Assembly (NCBI GenBank): GCA_031292915.1
Contig: JAUMSH010000035.1
Span: 1-24,597, forward strand
Reading direction: 5' to 3'
Length of the DNA stretch: 24,597 bases
Origin: Collinsella sp.
GTDB lineage: Bacteria > Actinomycetota > Coriobacteriia > Coriobacteriales > Coriobacteriaceae
Shown: positions 1 through 7,694 of the stretch, piece by piece
Layout: every line of letters begins with the position of its first letter
How positions within the stretch are numbered: the stretch's first letter is position 1
Position numbers and translations under genes: made by a program
The notes under the pieces: generated by a model
Told to the model about the DNA's origin: nothing
What the model saw: only the letters and a program-made list of their open reading frames with translations
The model's database searches: none

Positions 1-1
1 C

Positions 2-1015
2 GCCGAGACGCTGCTTCCGCCCCAGGAGGGTTACGATGACCGCAACTGGCGCGATCCCTTTGTGCTTTGGGATGAGGAGAACGAAGAGTACATGCTCATC
101 CTCGGCACGCGTGTGGGCGAGGACAAGCGTCTGATGACCGGCCGCCTGGTCAAGTTCACCTCCAAGGATCTGACCAACTGGGAGTTCCAGGGCGACTGGT
201 GGAACCCGGGCCTGTACACCATGTTTGAGATGCCTGATCTCTTTAAGATGGGCGACTGGTGGTACCTCGTCTTTTCCGAGTACAGCGACGGCAACAAGAC
301 CCGTTACCGCATGTCCAAGTCCATCAACGGTCCTTGGATTACCCCCGCTGACGACTCCTTCGACGGCCGCGCGTACTACGCCGCTCGCACCGCATTCGAT
401 GGCGAGCGTCGCGTTCTCTTTGGTTGGGTTCCTACGCGTGACGAGGGCGGCGACCCCAGCTCTTACCTATGGGGTGGCACCTTTATGCCCCTCGAGATCG
501 TTCAGCGTGCCGACGGAACGCTCGGCACCAAGCTCCCCGACAGCATGCTTGGCGCCTTTGGCGAGGCTAAGGCAGTCGAGACCTTTGAGCTTTCCTGCGA
601 GTCGGGCAAGGTCGAGCAGGTGCTCGCCGCGGATGCCGGCTCCACCTACTTGCTCGATGCCGACATTGAGCTCGGCGGTAACGCTGCCGGCTTCTCGGTC
701 AAGTTCGCCGAGGACGCCGAGACCGGTCTTGCCTATGAGTTCCGCGCCAACCTGCGCGAGGGCAAGCTCGAGTTCACGCCGGCTCCCCAGTACCCGTGGT
801 TCCAGGTCAACAACATGGGCCTCGAGCGTCCGTTGTTCTTTAAGGGCGAGGGCACTCACCATGTGCGTCTGGTCGTCGACGACGACATCGCGACCATCTT
901 TGTCGATGATGTTGCGCTTAACGCGCGCTTCTGCAATAAGCAGGGCCAGGGTGTGGCACTGACGGTCACCGACGGTACGCTCAAGTGCGCAAATGCAACG
1001 ATCGCGTCTCTGTAA
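2..1015 (+). CDS. GH32 family glycoside hydrolase (fructosidase), 5' end outside the window
   Basis: Cleaves beta-fructosidic bonds, probably in sucrose, sucrose-6-phosphate or short fructans. The reading frame is open from base 2, so the gene starts upstream and the nucleophile motif (WxNDPNG) is not visible. Seen: NWRDPF near base 50, whose RDP is the transition-state motif of the five-bladed propeller; FEMPDLF near base 224, where the Glu at 227-229 is in the position of the acid/base catalyst; and the propeller motif YYAARTAFDG...LFGW. The last third should be the GH32 beta-sandwich. The Cys usual after the catalytic Glu (ECPD) is Met here, unlike the second GH32 gene downstream. The gene ends 45 bases before the PTS gene and is probably in its operon. 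The exact substrate is not decided by the sequence. Confidence 0.9.
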   Translation, partial: AETLLPPQEGYDDRNWRDPFVLWDEENEEYMLILGTRVGEDKRLMTGRLVKFTSKDLTNWEFQGDWWNPGLYTMFEMPDLFKMGDWWYLVFSEYSDGNKTRYRMSKSINGPWITPADDSFDGRAYYAARTAFDGERRVLFGWVPTRDEGGDPSSYLWGGTFMPLEIVQRADGTLGTKLPDSMLGAFGEAKAVETFELSCESGKVEQVLAADAGSTYLLDADIELGGNAAGFSVKFAEDAETGLAYEFRANLREGKLEFTPAPQYPWFQVNNMGLERPLFFKGEGTHHVRLVVDDDIATIFVDDVALNARFCNKQGQGVALTVTDGTLKCANATIASL

Positions 1016-1022
1016 TGGCATC

Positions 1023-1032
1023 AAAACGTTTT
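1023..1032. promoter_or_regulatory. Candidate LacI-family operator, AAAACGTTTT palindrome
   Basis: A perfect 10-base palindrome with central CG lies in the 45-base gap between the first GH32 gene and the PTS gene. LacI-type sugar repressors and CcpA-like regulators commonly bind A/T-rich palindromes with a central CG. The site is short and no regulator gene is visible, so this is a suggestion only. Confidence 0.3.
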
Positions 1033-1060
1033 ATGATTTCGTAAGGGAATGGAGAGGAAC

Positions 1061-2512
1061 ATGGACTACAAAGTAGTGTCTCAGCAAGTCGTCGATAACG
1101 TCGGCGGTCTGGAGAACATCGAGGGCGCCACGCATTGCGTTACGCGTCTGCGTCTGGTGCTCAAGGATACGAGCAAGTACAACAAGGCCGAGCTCGAGAA
1201 CATCGATGGCGTCAAGGGCGTGCTGTACAACAGCGGCCAGCTCATGATCATCTTCGGTACCGGTACCGTCAACAAGGTCTACGATGAGTTTATGGCTCTG
1301 ACGGGCGTTAAGGAGATCAGCGCTTCCGAGGTCAAGGGCGCCGAGGCGGACAAGAAGGGCAAGTTCTTCTCGGTCCTCAAGGTATTCTCGGATATCTTTA
1401 TCCCCATCATTCCCGCTTTCGTCGGCGCTGCTATCATCATCGGCCTTAAGTCGCTGATCGTTGCCAACGGCCTCTTTGGCATGGAGGGCAGCCTTGCCGA
1501 CCACAGCGAGTTCCTCAAGAACCTCGCAAGCTTCTTTGCCATTATCGCCACCACGTTTGACTACCTGCCTGTCCTGGTTATGTACAGCGCGGTGAAGCGT
1601 TTTGGCGGTAACCCGATTCTGGGCATCCTCGTCGGTATCGTCATGGTTCACCCGAGCCTTATGAACCGCAACACGTTCGTTATGGATCCGACGGGTGCTG
1701 AGTACTGGAACTTTGGTCCGCTCTCCATTCCCATGGTTGCTTTCCAGGGCGGCGTGTTCCCTGCAATCCTGACTGCCTGGTTTATGGCCAAGGTCGAAAA
1801 GATTGCCCAGAAGTACATCCCCGAGGTCGTCTCGTTCGTCTTTGTCCCGACCGTTACCCTGATTCTTGCTAACGTCGCCCTGTTCACCGTGTTCGGCCCG
1901 CTCGGCAACCTGATCGGCGACGTCCTCGCCGGTGTAATCGATATCCTGTACAACAGGATGGGCGTCTTCGGTGCCTTTGTCTTTGCCGCATTCCTGCAGC
2001 CGCTCGTCGTTACCGGTACGCATCAGTTCATCCAGGGTATCGAGGCAAACCTCGTCGCCACGACTGGCTTCAACTACATCCAGGCCATCTGGTCGGTTTC
2101 CATCATCGCCCAGGGCGGCGGCGCCATCGGCATGTACCTCATTCACAAGAAGCATTCCAAAGAGCGCAACATCTGCATGTCGTCCTTTATCCCGACGCTG
2201 GTCGGTATCTCCGAGCCCGCAATCTTTGCTGCAAACATGCGCTACTCGATCATCCCGTTCATCTGCGCTTGCATCGGTGCAGGCTGCGGCGGTGCCTTCG
2301 TGAAGCTCTTTGAGGTGCGCGCCATCGGTCAGGGTCTGACCGGCGTGCTTGGCCTGCTCATCGTCACGCCCGAGACGCTCGTGTGGTATGTGGCTGGCAA
2401 TCTCATCGCCTTTATCGTGCCGATCGTCTTGATCTTTGCCTACAACAAGGCAAAGGGCGTGCCGACCACTGATGAAGAGGGCGCTGGTGCTGGCTTTGAT
2501 GTCAGCTTCTAG
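1061..2512 (+). CDS. PTS sucrose/beta-glucoside family EIIBC transporter
   Basis: Takes up and phosphorylates a sugar, probably sucrose or a fructoside given the flanking GH32 genes; sits in the cytoplasmic membrane. The EIIB domain covers about residues 1-85, with the phosphorylated Cys26 in HCVTRLR. The EIIC domain (about 105-465) has many hydrophobic segments and the GTHQFIQGIE and GISEPAIFA motifs of the glucose/sucrose superfamily. No EIIA domain follows, since the protein ends soon after the last membrane segment at 483 residues, so a separate EIIA (Crr type) must supply phosphate. The ATG at 1061 is preferred over 1049 because GGAGAGG (1051-1057) sits just before it and MDYKVVSQQVVDNVGG is the usual EIIB beginning. 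The specificity (scrA versus bgl or tre type) is inferred from neighbours. Confidence 0.92.
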   Translation: MDYKVVSQQVVDNVGGLENIEGATHCVTRLRLVLKDTSKYNKAELENIDGVKGVLYNSGQLMIIFGTGTVNKVYDEFMALTGVKEISASEVKGAEADKKGKFFSVLKVFSDIFIPIIPAFVGAAIIIGLKSLIVANGLFGMEGSLADHSEFLKNLASFFAIIATTFDYLPVLVMYSAVKRFGGNPILGILVGIVMVHPSLMNRNTFVMDPTGAEYWNFGPLSIPMVAFQGGVFPAILTAWFMAKVEKIAQKYIPEVVSFVFVPTVTLILANVALFTVFGPLGNLIGDVLAGVIDILYNRMGVFGAFVFAAFLQPLVVTGTHQFIQGIEANLVATTGFNYIQAIWSVSIIAQGGGAIGMYLIHKKHSKERNICMSSFIPTLVGISEPAIFAANMRYSIIPFICACIGAGCGGAFVKLFEVRAIGQGLTGVLGLLIVTPETLVWYVAGNLIAFIVPIVLIFAYNKAKGVPTTDEEGAGAGFDVSF

Positions 2513-2549
2513 TTGAGCCGTTCAGCGTAATCTGAGGATAAGTCCATTT

Positions 2550-2591
2550 GGGGAAGGGCGTTCGACTCGTGTGAGTCGAGCGTCCTTCCCC
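2550..2591 (+). terminator. Strong hairpin between the PTS and second GH32 genes
   Basis: The arms 2550-2568 and 2573-2591 pair over 19 positions (two G-U pairs) around a GTGT loop. No T-run follows, so it is either a poor intrinsic terminator, an mRNA-processing or stability hairpin that sets different levels of the two genes, or the terminator half of an antitermination switch. No RAT sequence was recognised. Confidence 0.5.
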
Positions 2592-2613
2592 ATAGACGAG
2601 AAAGTCAACGGCG

Positions 2614-4056
2614 ATGTTTAATCAAAAAAATAAGGTGACACGCGCGGACTATGAGCAGTGGCGTGCCGGACAGGATGAGACGGCGGGTCGCATCGCGTCC
2701 GACCCCGATAGGCTCCTGTTCCATGTGGAGCCTGAGCTTGGCTGGCTCAACGACCCCAACGGTTTGGTGCAGATCGGTGATACGTATCACATCTATCACC
2801 AATACGATCCATTCGATGCTGCGCATGGCGGTCCAGTGCTTTGGAATCATCTGACAACAAAGGATTTTGTGACGTACGAGAATCGCGGCCCTGTGCTGTT
2901 CCCCGATTCCGATTTGGATTCGAGCGGAGCGTATTCTGGTTCTGCCTTTGTACACGACGGCAAGATTCACTACTTCTATACCGGCAACGTCAAGCATTTT
3001 GACCGCGATGATTACGACTACGTGTTGACGGGCCGTGAGCAAAACCAGATTCATGTGGTTGCCGAGAACCCCGACGAATTGGGCGAGAAGCGCATAGCTG
3101 TTGGGCCGGTCGATTACCCCGACGATATCGGTACGCACGTGCGTGATCCCAAAATCCTTGAACACGATGGTATCTACTACATGGTTCTGGGCGCTCGTAC
3201 GAAAGACGACCGCGGCTGCGTGCTTGTCTATACCTCGAGCAATCTAGAGGACTGGAGCTATGCGACGCGCATTGAGTTGGGCGAGAAGTTTGGCTTTATG
3301 TGGGAGTGCCCCGATCTGTTTGAGCTCGATGGTGAGCTTATTCTCGTTTGCTGTCCGCAGGGTGTGTCCGCCGATGGATGGCGTTACCGCAATCCGCACC
3401 AGTGCGTGTGGTTTCCCATCGAGGCCGATTGGGAGGCGCCGAGTTTTAAGATCGCCGGGCAGGGCATGCCCCCGATGGTCGATGCCGGCTTTGATTTCTA
3501 CGCACCGCAGTCTTTTGAGGATGCTGCGGGTCGGCGTTTGATGATCGGGTGGTCGGGTTGCCCCGATGCGACGGCAAAAAGCCCGACGGTGGCACGCGGG
3601 TGGCAGTGCGCGTTGACGGTGCCGAGAAAACTGAGCATGCGCGATGGTAAGCTCTGTCAGCAGCCGGTGCACGAGATTGAGAGGATGCGCGGCGACTGCG
3701 TTTGCGCGACAGGCGGTGAAACCGTTGAGGAGCCGGGCCGCCTGTTTGATCTTGTGGTTTCCTGTGAGGGCGCCCAGGTGATCGAGCTCGAAATCCGCAA
3801 GGGTGTCTTTGTGCGCTATGCAGACGGGATGCTTACCCTCGATATGGGTGACGAAGGCTATGGGCGCGACCAGAGGTCGATCGAGCTCAGCGAGCTTCGC
3901 GACCTGCGCGTGCTTTCGGACACTACGATGGTCGAGATTTTTGCAAATGGCGGCGAGGCGGCACTTACGAGCCGTACCTATTCGCCGGCGGTTCCGGCGA
4001 TGGAGCTGCACGCCGAGGGTGCGGCATCGATGAATTTCTACCGCCTCGTGCATTAA
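2614..4056 (+). CDS. scrB: GH32 sucrose-6-phosphate hydrolase / beta-fructosidase
   Basis: Hydrolyses sucrose-6-phosphate delivered by the PTS to glucose-6-phosphate and fructose in the cytoplasm. All three GH32 catalytic motifs are present: WLNDPNG (44-50, nucleophile Asp47), RDPK (177-180, Asp178) and WECPDLF (acid/base Glu231 with Cys232). DAGFDFYAPQSF and MIGWSG complete the propeller, and the beta-sandwich follows from about residue 340. At 480 residues it has normal family length, and no signal peptide is visible, which fits an intracellular enzyme. The ribosome binding site before ATG 2614 is weak. It is the canonical member of the GH32 pair, since the gene upstream of the PTS has EMPD for ECPD. 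Phosphorylated versus free substrate is inferred from context. Confidence 0.93.
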   Translation: MFNQKNKVTRADYEQWRAGQDETAGRIASDPDRLLFHVEPELGWLNDPNGLVQIGDTYHIYHQYDPFDAAHGGPVLWNHLTTKDFVTYENRGPVLFPDSDLDSSGAYSGSAFVHDGKIHYFYTGNVKHFDRDDYDYVLTGREQNQIHVVAENPDELGEKRIAVGPVDYPDDIGTHVRDPKILEHDGIYYMVLGARTKDDRGCVLVYTSSNLEDWSYATRIELGEKFGFMWECPDLFELDGELILVCCPQGVSADGWRYRNPHQCVWFPIEADWEAPSFKIAGQGMPPMVDAGFDFYAPQSFEDAAGRRLMIGWSGCPDATAKSPTVARGWQCALTVPRKLSMRDGKLCQQPVHEIERMRGDCVCATGGETVEEPGRLFDLVVSCEGAQVIELEIRKGVFVRYADGMLTLDMGDEGYGRDQRSIELSELRDLRVLSDTTMVEIFANGGEAALTSRTYSPAVPAMELHAEGAASMNFYRLVH

Positions 4057-4332
4057 CCGTGCGTGGAGCACGATTGGATTTGCTGGACGGAATGTGTCGC
4101 AGTTGTCGCGGCCAACTACCGCTTACCGCATATAGCGACCGTTTGCGGAATAAGTAACCCTCCTTAATAAACCGTGTGGAATCCTAGATAAGCACGGAGT
4201 TTTCCAGGGAGACGCTGTCCTTTGTTGTGTGCAAGGGGCGGCGTCTCTTTGGCGCTTGGACGCCGTTGTGCAACAGTGCGGCGGCGCGTGCCATGTATTG
4301 AAAAGCCAATGTCGAGATGGGTCGTGATAATA
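4057..4332. other. Gene-free stretch with small hairpins before degV
   Basis: 276 bases without a convincing gene. An open frame runs back from degV to 4222, but it starts with TTG, has no ribosome site and looks non-coding. The stretch holds CCGTG/CACGG arms (4173-4198) and GAGACGC (4209-4215) pairing with GCGTCTC (4241-4247), followed by TTT, a possible terminator for the sucrose operon. No riboswitch was recognised. Confidence 0.4.
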
Positions 4333-5187
4333 ATGGGCAAGTACGTAATCGTGGTTGAGTCTGGGTCGGATGTGACGCCGGAGCTCTGCGAGCGCTACGG
4401 CATCGTGCGCGTGCCCATGCATGTCACGATTGGTGACGAGACCGTCGAGGACGGCTCGATCGATCCGCTCGAGATTTATTCGCGCTGCAACGAGTTTGGC
4501 GTGATGCCCAAGACCAGCGGCTGCGCGCCTGCGGATTTTGCTCACGTGTACGACCGCATTCACGCTGAGCAGCCCGATGCGACTATTCTGCATCTCGCGT
4601 ATTCCGAGGCCACGACCTGCTCGCATCAATCATCGAAGATCGCCGCCAAGGGTCGCGACTACGTGTTCTCTATGGACACGCGCTTTGTCTCGGTAGGCCA
4701 GTCGCTCGTTGTCGTCGAGACCGCCAAATACATCGAGGCTCACCCCGATGCCACCGTCGACGAGATCTTTGCATTTACGAATTCCGTCATGGACCGCGTG
4801 CTGCTGGGCTTTGTTCCTACCGATCTTGCCTTTCTTAAGGCGGGCGGTCGCTTGTCCAACGTCGCATTCCTTGGCGCCCATCTGCTCAAGATTAAGCCCT
4901 GCATTGAGGTGACGGGCGGCAAGTTCGTGGCGACCAAGAAGTTCCGCGGCTCTATGCTCAAGTGCGCCCGCGCCTTTATTGACCACATGGTTGCGAAGGG
5001 CGAGATTGACTACTCGCACATTGGCCTGGCGTATTCGGTGGGCCTTTCCCAGGAGCTGCGCGATGACATGGAGGTCTATGCGCATGATCTGGGCTTTAAG
5101 GACGTTACCTGGACTCAGGTCGGCGGCGTCATCTCGAGCCATTGCGGCCCGACCGCCTTCGGTGCGGTGCTCACGCTTAAGGCGTAA
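4333..5187 (+). CDS. DegV family protein (FakB-like fatty-acid-binding)
   Basis: DegV-fold proteins bind a fatty acid in the cytoplasm. Those paired with the kinase FakA present it for phosphorylation and entry into phospholipid. Seen: N-terminal beta strand YVIVVESGSDVTPE, the KTSGCAPADF motif (Thr61 and Ser62 in the carboxylate-binding position), LAYSEATTCSH in the place of the usual LSSxLSGTY, the hinge FLKAGGRLS (Arg173), and the C-terminal CGPTAFG. From ATG 4333 the length is 284 residues, typical of the family. The in-frame ATG at 4309 would add only an unconserved MSRWVVII. No FakA gene is adjacent, so the ligand and partner are inferred from the family. Confidence 0.88.
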   Translation: MGKYVIVVESGSDVTPELCERYGIVRVPMHVTIGDETVEDGSIDPLEIYSRCNEFGVMPKTSGCAPADFAHVYDRIHAEQPDATILHLAYSEATTCSHQSSKIAAKGRDYVFSMDTRFVSVGQSLVVVETAKYIEAHPDATVDEIFAFTNSVMDRVLLGFVPTDLAFLKAGGRLSNVAFLGAHLLKIKPCIEVTGGKFVATKKFRGSMLKCARAFIDHMVAKGEIDYSHIGLAYSVGLSQELRDDMEVYAHDLGFKDVTWTQVGGVISSHCGPTAFGAVLTLKA

Positions 5188-5361
5188 AGGCCTCAGGCGA
5201 GCGTTCTTCAGCCTGACATCTCGACGTAGACCCCAACCATGGTGATGGGGAATAGATTAAAACGTGCCATTCTAGCCCGAGACGTTTAAACGCAAACGCA
5301 TGGGCTAGAATGGCTCTGGCATTTTAATTGGTTACATCCAAGGAGAGGCAAGGTAGCGCGA
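5188..5361. promoter_or_regulatory. Composite inverted repeat upstream of pflA
   Basis: GCCATTCTAGCCC (5266-5278) and GGGCTAGAATGGC (5302-5314) form a perfect 13-base inverted repeat with a 23-base spacer. The spacer itself carries the 10-base palindrome CGTTTAAACG (5283-5292). T-rich but not pure T-runs lie on both sides. It could terminate degV, serve as an operator for pflA, or be a mobile palindrome. The sites do not match the FNR or Rex consensus. Confidence 0.45.
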
Positions 5362-6180
5362 ATGGCAGAAATGACGCTTGAGGGTGTGGACGCTCGTCCC
5401 GAGGACTCTGCGTTTGCCCTTGGCCGCGTGCATTCGATCGAGACGATGGGAACGGTCGACGGACCCGGCATCCGCTTTGTGGTGTTTGTTCAGGGCTGTC
5501 CCATGCGCTGCGCGTATTGCCACAATCCCGATACCTGGTCGGTCAACGGCGGCACCATGGTGACCGTCGAACACCTGATGGATGAGTTCCAGAGTAACCA
5601 CGAGTTCTATCGCAGCGGTGGCATTACGGTGTCCGGCGGCGAGCCGCTCCTGCAGCCCGAGTTTTTGGCCGATCTGTTTCGTGCTATGCATAACAACCCC
5701 GATGGCCGTGTACATACCTGCCTAGATAGCTGTGGCTATGCATTTGATCCCGGCCATCCCGAGAAGTTTGATGCCGTGCTCAGCGAGACCGACATGGTGC
5801 TGCTCGACATCAAGCATGCCGATCCGGCTGAGCATAAAAAGCTGACCGGCTGCGATCCTGCACGTATCCTGGCGTTTGGCGATGAGCTTGCCCGTCGCAA
5901 GATCAAGGTCGTTATCCGCCACGTGGTTGTGCCGGGCATTACCGACACGGTGGAGGAGTGCGAGAAGCTCGGTCGCCTCATCGCTCCATGGCACAACGTG
6001 GTGGGCCTGGAAATGCTGCCGTATCACACGATGGGTGTCGTCAAGTACGAGCAACTGGGCATTCCCTATAAGCTCGAGGGCGTGCCCCAGATGGATACCG
6101 CGCGCATGCCCGAGTTGCGTAATGCCGTTATGACCGGCATGAAAAAGCGCCGCGCGGAGCTAAAAAACGCCATCGGCTAG
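5362..6180 (+). CDS. pflA: Pyruvate formate-lyase activating enzyme (radical SAM)
   Basis: Uses a [4Fe-4S] cluster and S-adenosylmethionine to install the glycyl radical on pyruvate formate-lyase in anaerobic cells. The CxxxCxxC cluster motif is GCPMRCAYCHN (Cys46, Cys50, Cys53), preceded by GTVDGPGIRFVVF. The SAM-binding SGGEPLLQPEF, DTVEECEKLG and the C-terminal LEMLPYH motif typical of PflA follow. Length 272 against about 246 in E. coli, with about 20 extra residues at the N-terminus. The ATG at 5362 has AAGG at 5350-5353. PflB is not beside it, so an activator of another glycyl-radical enzyme is conceivable, but the motifs fit PflA best. Confidence 0.93.
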   Translation: MAEMTLEGVDARPEDSAFALGRVHSIETMGTVDGPGIRFVVFVQGCPMRCAYCHNPDTWSVNGGTMVTVEHLMDEFQSNHEFYRSGGITVSGGEPLLQPEFLADLFRAMHNNPDGRVHTCLDSCGYAFDPGHPEKFDAVLSETDMVLLDIKHADPAEHKKLTGCDPARILAFGDELARRKIKVVIRHVVVPGITDTVEECEKLGRLIAPWHNVVGLEMLPYHTMGVVKYEQLGIPYKLEGVPQMDTARMPELRNAVMTGMKKRRAELKNAIG

Positions 6181-6197
6181 CGAGCCATTTTCGCTTC

Positions 6198-6240
6198 CCA
6201 AGGGCACTCATTGGGGACAGACTTAAATGAGTGCCCCTGG
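6198..6240. repeat. REP-like palindrome with GGGGACAGACTTA loop
   Basis: Fifteen-base arms (6198-6212 and 6226-6240) pair with one mismatch around a 13-base loop GGGGACAGACTTA. The loop matches at 10 of 13 positions the loop of the palindromes at 20844-20879 and 24400-24436, whose arms are unrelated. It lies 17 bases after the pflA stop and could also act as a terminator hairpin. Confidence 0.7.
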
Positions 6241-6271
6241 ACACCAAACTGATTGCCAAAGAGCCCCGTCA

Positions 6272-6338
6272 AGTTGCGGTGGAATAGTTCTTGTTTTTCG
6301 GCTTATGCCGCCCAAACAGGAACTATTTCACCGCAACT
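6272..6338. repeat. Long near-perfect hairpin, arms of about 31 bases
   Basis: The left arm 6272-6302 begins AGTTGCGGTGGAATAGTTC. The right arm 6307-6338 ends GAACTATTTCACCGCAACT, and the loop is TTAT. Differences near the arm bases are G-U or U-G wobbles in RNA, with a small mismatch zone near the loop. No T-run follows. Probably a mobile palindromic unit of the genome; with 6198-6240 it fills most of the 316-base gap between pflA and the next gene. Confidence 0.7.
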
Positions 6339-6496
6339 GCGTTTTGGGTAGAGATGCGCAACATAACCGGTGAATTTGCATAGAAACGCTTGTGGTTTCT
6401 TTAAAGACACCTTAAACGCCGCTGAATATCTTTGGAAAGAAATGCCTGCTCGGTATTATGCTGCTCGTATATAAACGGTAGCAGTCAGGAGACCAC

Positions 6497-7615
6497 GTGC
6501 GAAGCAACGCATCGCGGGACGAGTATGTGCCGCAGCATGGCAGCAGATATGAGACGAAGGGCACGCCTTCGCGTGGCCTCGCTGACGTTCGCATCCGCGT
6601 GACGAAGATTGCCGCCGTTGGGATGCTAACGTTGGCGGTTATTATCCTCGGAATTACCGCCAAAACCTACGCGTCGGAGCGAATGGCACACTCAGATGCG
6701 TCAACGGTACAGACGCAAAACAAAAAGGTCTCTGAATCTAAAGCCACCGCAAGTCAAACCCTGTCGACAGCGAGCCTTAAGACGAGGCTTTCGAAGGCGG
6801 ACTTTAACGATATTCCCTCAGGCGATACCGTGCAGGCCTTCTCATTGGTTGATGACCAGATCCCCGCCCTGGAGGATGAGAGCCTCGCCGCACTCCAAGA
6901 TGCCCTTGATCAGGCCCAGGAATCGGGCGATGTGGGCGTGGTGTTTTACGATCTGTCGAGCGGCAAGGGCGTGACGTATAACGCCGATGTCGAGGTTTAC
7001 GGCGCGAGTAGCTACAAGGCACTCTATGCGTTGTACATCTGCGAATCTCTGGTCGAGACGGGCCAGGTCTCACTCGATGATTCCCTTGGCACCTATGGTG
7101 GCTATAACATGGGCTGGCAGACGGTGCGCGACCTAATCGAGGCCGCGGTCGTTAATTCGGATAACGATTCGTTTATTGCGTTACGCGCGGCGTTTGACCA
7201 TGCCGGTTACGAGGATTGGATTGTCGGTCTTGGCATCGATTACGATACTGCACTCGATCCAATGAGTGATTTTCCCACTTATTGCCCGCGCACCTCGGCC
7301 AAGTTGTGGCGCGAGATGAGCGAGTATCTGAGCACGGATACCGAGACTTCACAGTGGTTGTCGGGCCTTCTGGCATCAACATCGCGCTCGTTTATTCGCG
7401 ATGGCATTGCGGACGATCAGGTCTCGGTGCGCAACAAGGCAGGCTGGATCAGCGAGGACGGTTGCTATTCGACATGTGATGCCGGACTGGTCGACGTCGA
7501 CGGCCATAGCTATGTTATGAGCATCATGACGTCGATGCCGTGGAGCGACCAATCGAGTGAGGCCGTGGCCGCGATTGCAAAGGCGCTCTATATTGTGCGG
7601 TCCTCGTTGGCCTAG
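6497..7615 (+). CDS. Membrane-anchored serine beta-lactamase-like / PBP-like hydrolase
   Basis: A class A beta-lactamase-fold protein tethered outside the cytoplasmic membrane. An uncleaved signal anchor (about 38-55, IAAVGMLTLAVIILGITA) follows a basic cytoplasmic tail, then a Ser/Thr/Lys-rich linker to about residue 125. The catalytic triad motifs are visible: SSYK (SxxK, Ser171 and Lys174), SDN (221-223) and KAG in the place of KTG (314-316). A Glu equivalent to the class A deacylating residue was not identified, so true beta-lactamase activity is doubtful. A peptidoglycan peptidase or esterase role, or penicillin binding, is as likely. The GTG start at 6497 is set by AGGAGA (6487-6492). 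It is flanked by unrelated genes and appears monocistronic. Confidence 0.78.
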   Translation: MRSNASRDEYVPQHGSRYETKGTPSRGLADVRIRVTKIAAVGMLTLAVIILGITAKTYASERMAHSDASTVQTQNKKVSESKATASQTLSTASLKTRLSKADFNDIPSGDTVQAFSLVDDQIPALEDESLAALQDALDQAQESGDVGVVFYDLSSGKGVTYNADVEVYGASSYKALYALYICESLVETGQVSLDDSLGTYGGYNMGWQTVRDLIEAAVVNSDNDSFIALRAAFDHAGYEDWIVGLGIDYDTALDPMSDFPTYCPRTSAKLWREMSEYLSTDTETSQWLSGLLASTSRSFIRDGIADDQVSVRNKAGWISEDGCYSTCDAGLVDVDGHSYVMSIMTSMPWSDQSSEAVAAIAKALYIVRSSLA

Positions 7616-7694
7616 CGACTTCGTAAAAAGTGAAAGAGCCAAAATGCTGGTACCATACCGTGGATAAGCAATTTGCACGGATTTGGGGGATGGC

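Noticed and set aside
1031..2155. Long - strand open frame opposite the PTS gene (and similar ones at 7935-9011 and 14950-16059)
   Set aside because: Antisense shadows of strongly conserved + strand genes in a GC-rich genome; low-complexity charged sequences, no family motifs and no ribosome sites.
4222..4332. Longer degV starting at TTG 4222
   Set aside because: Adds residues unlike any DegV N-terminus across a hairpin region; ATG 4333 gives the conserved start and family length.
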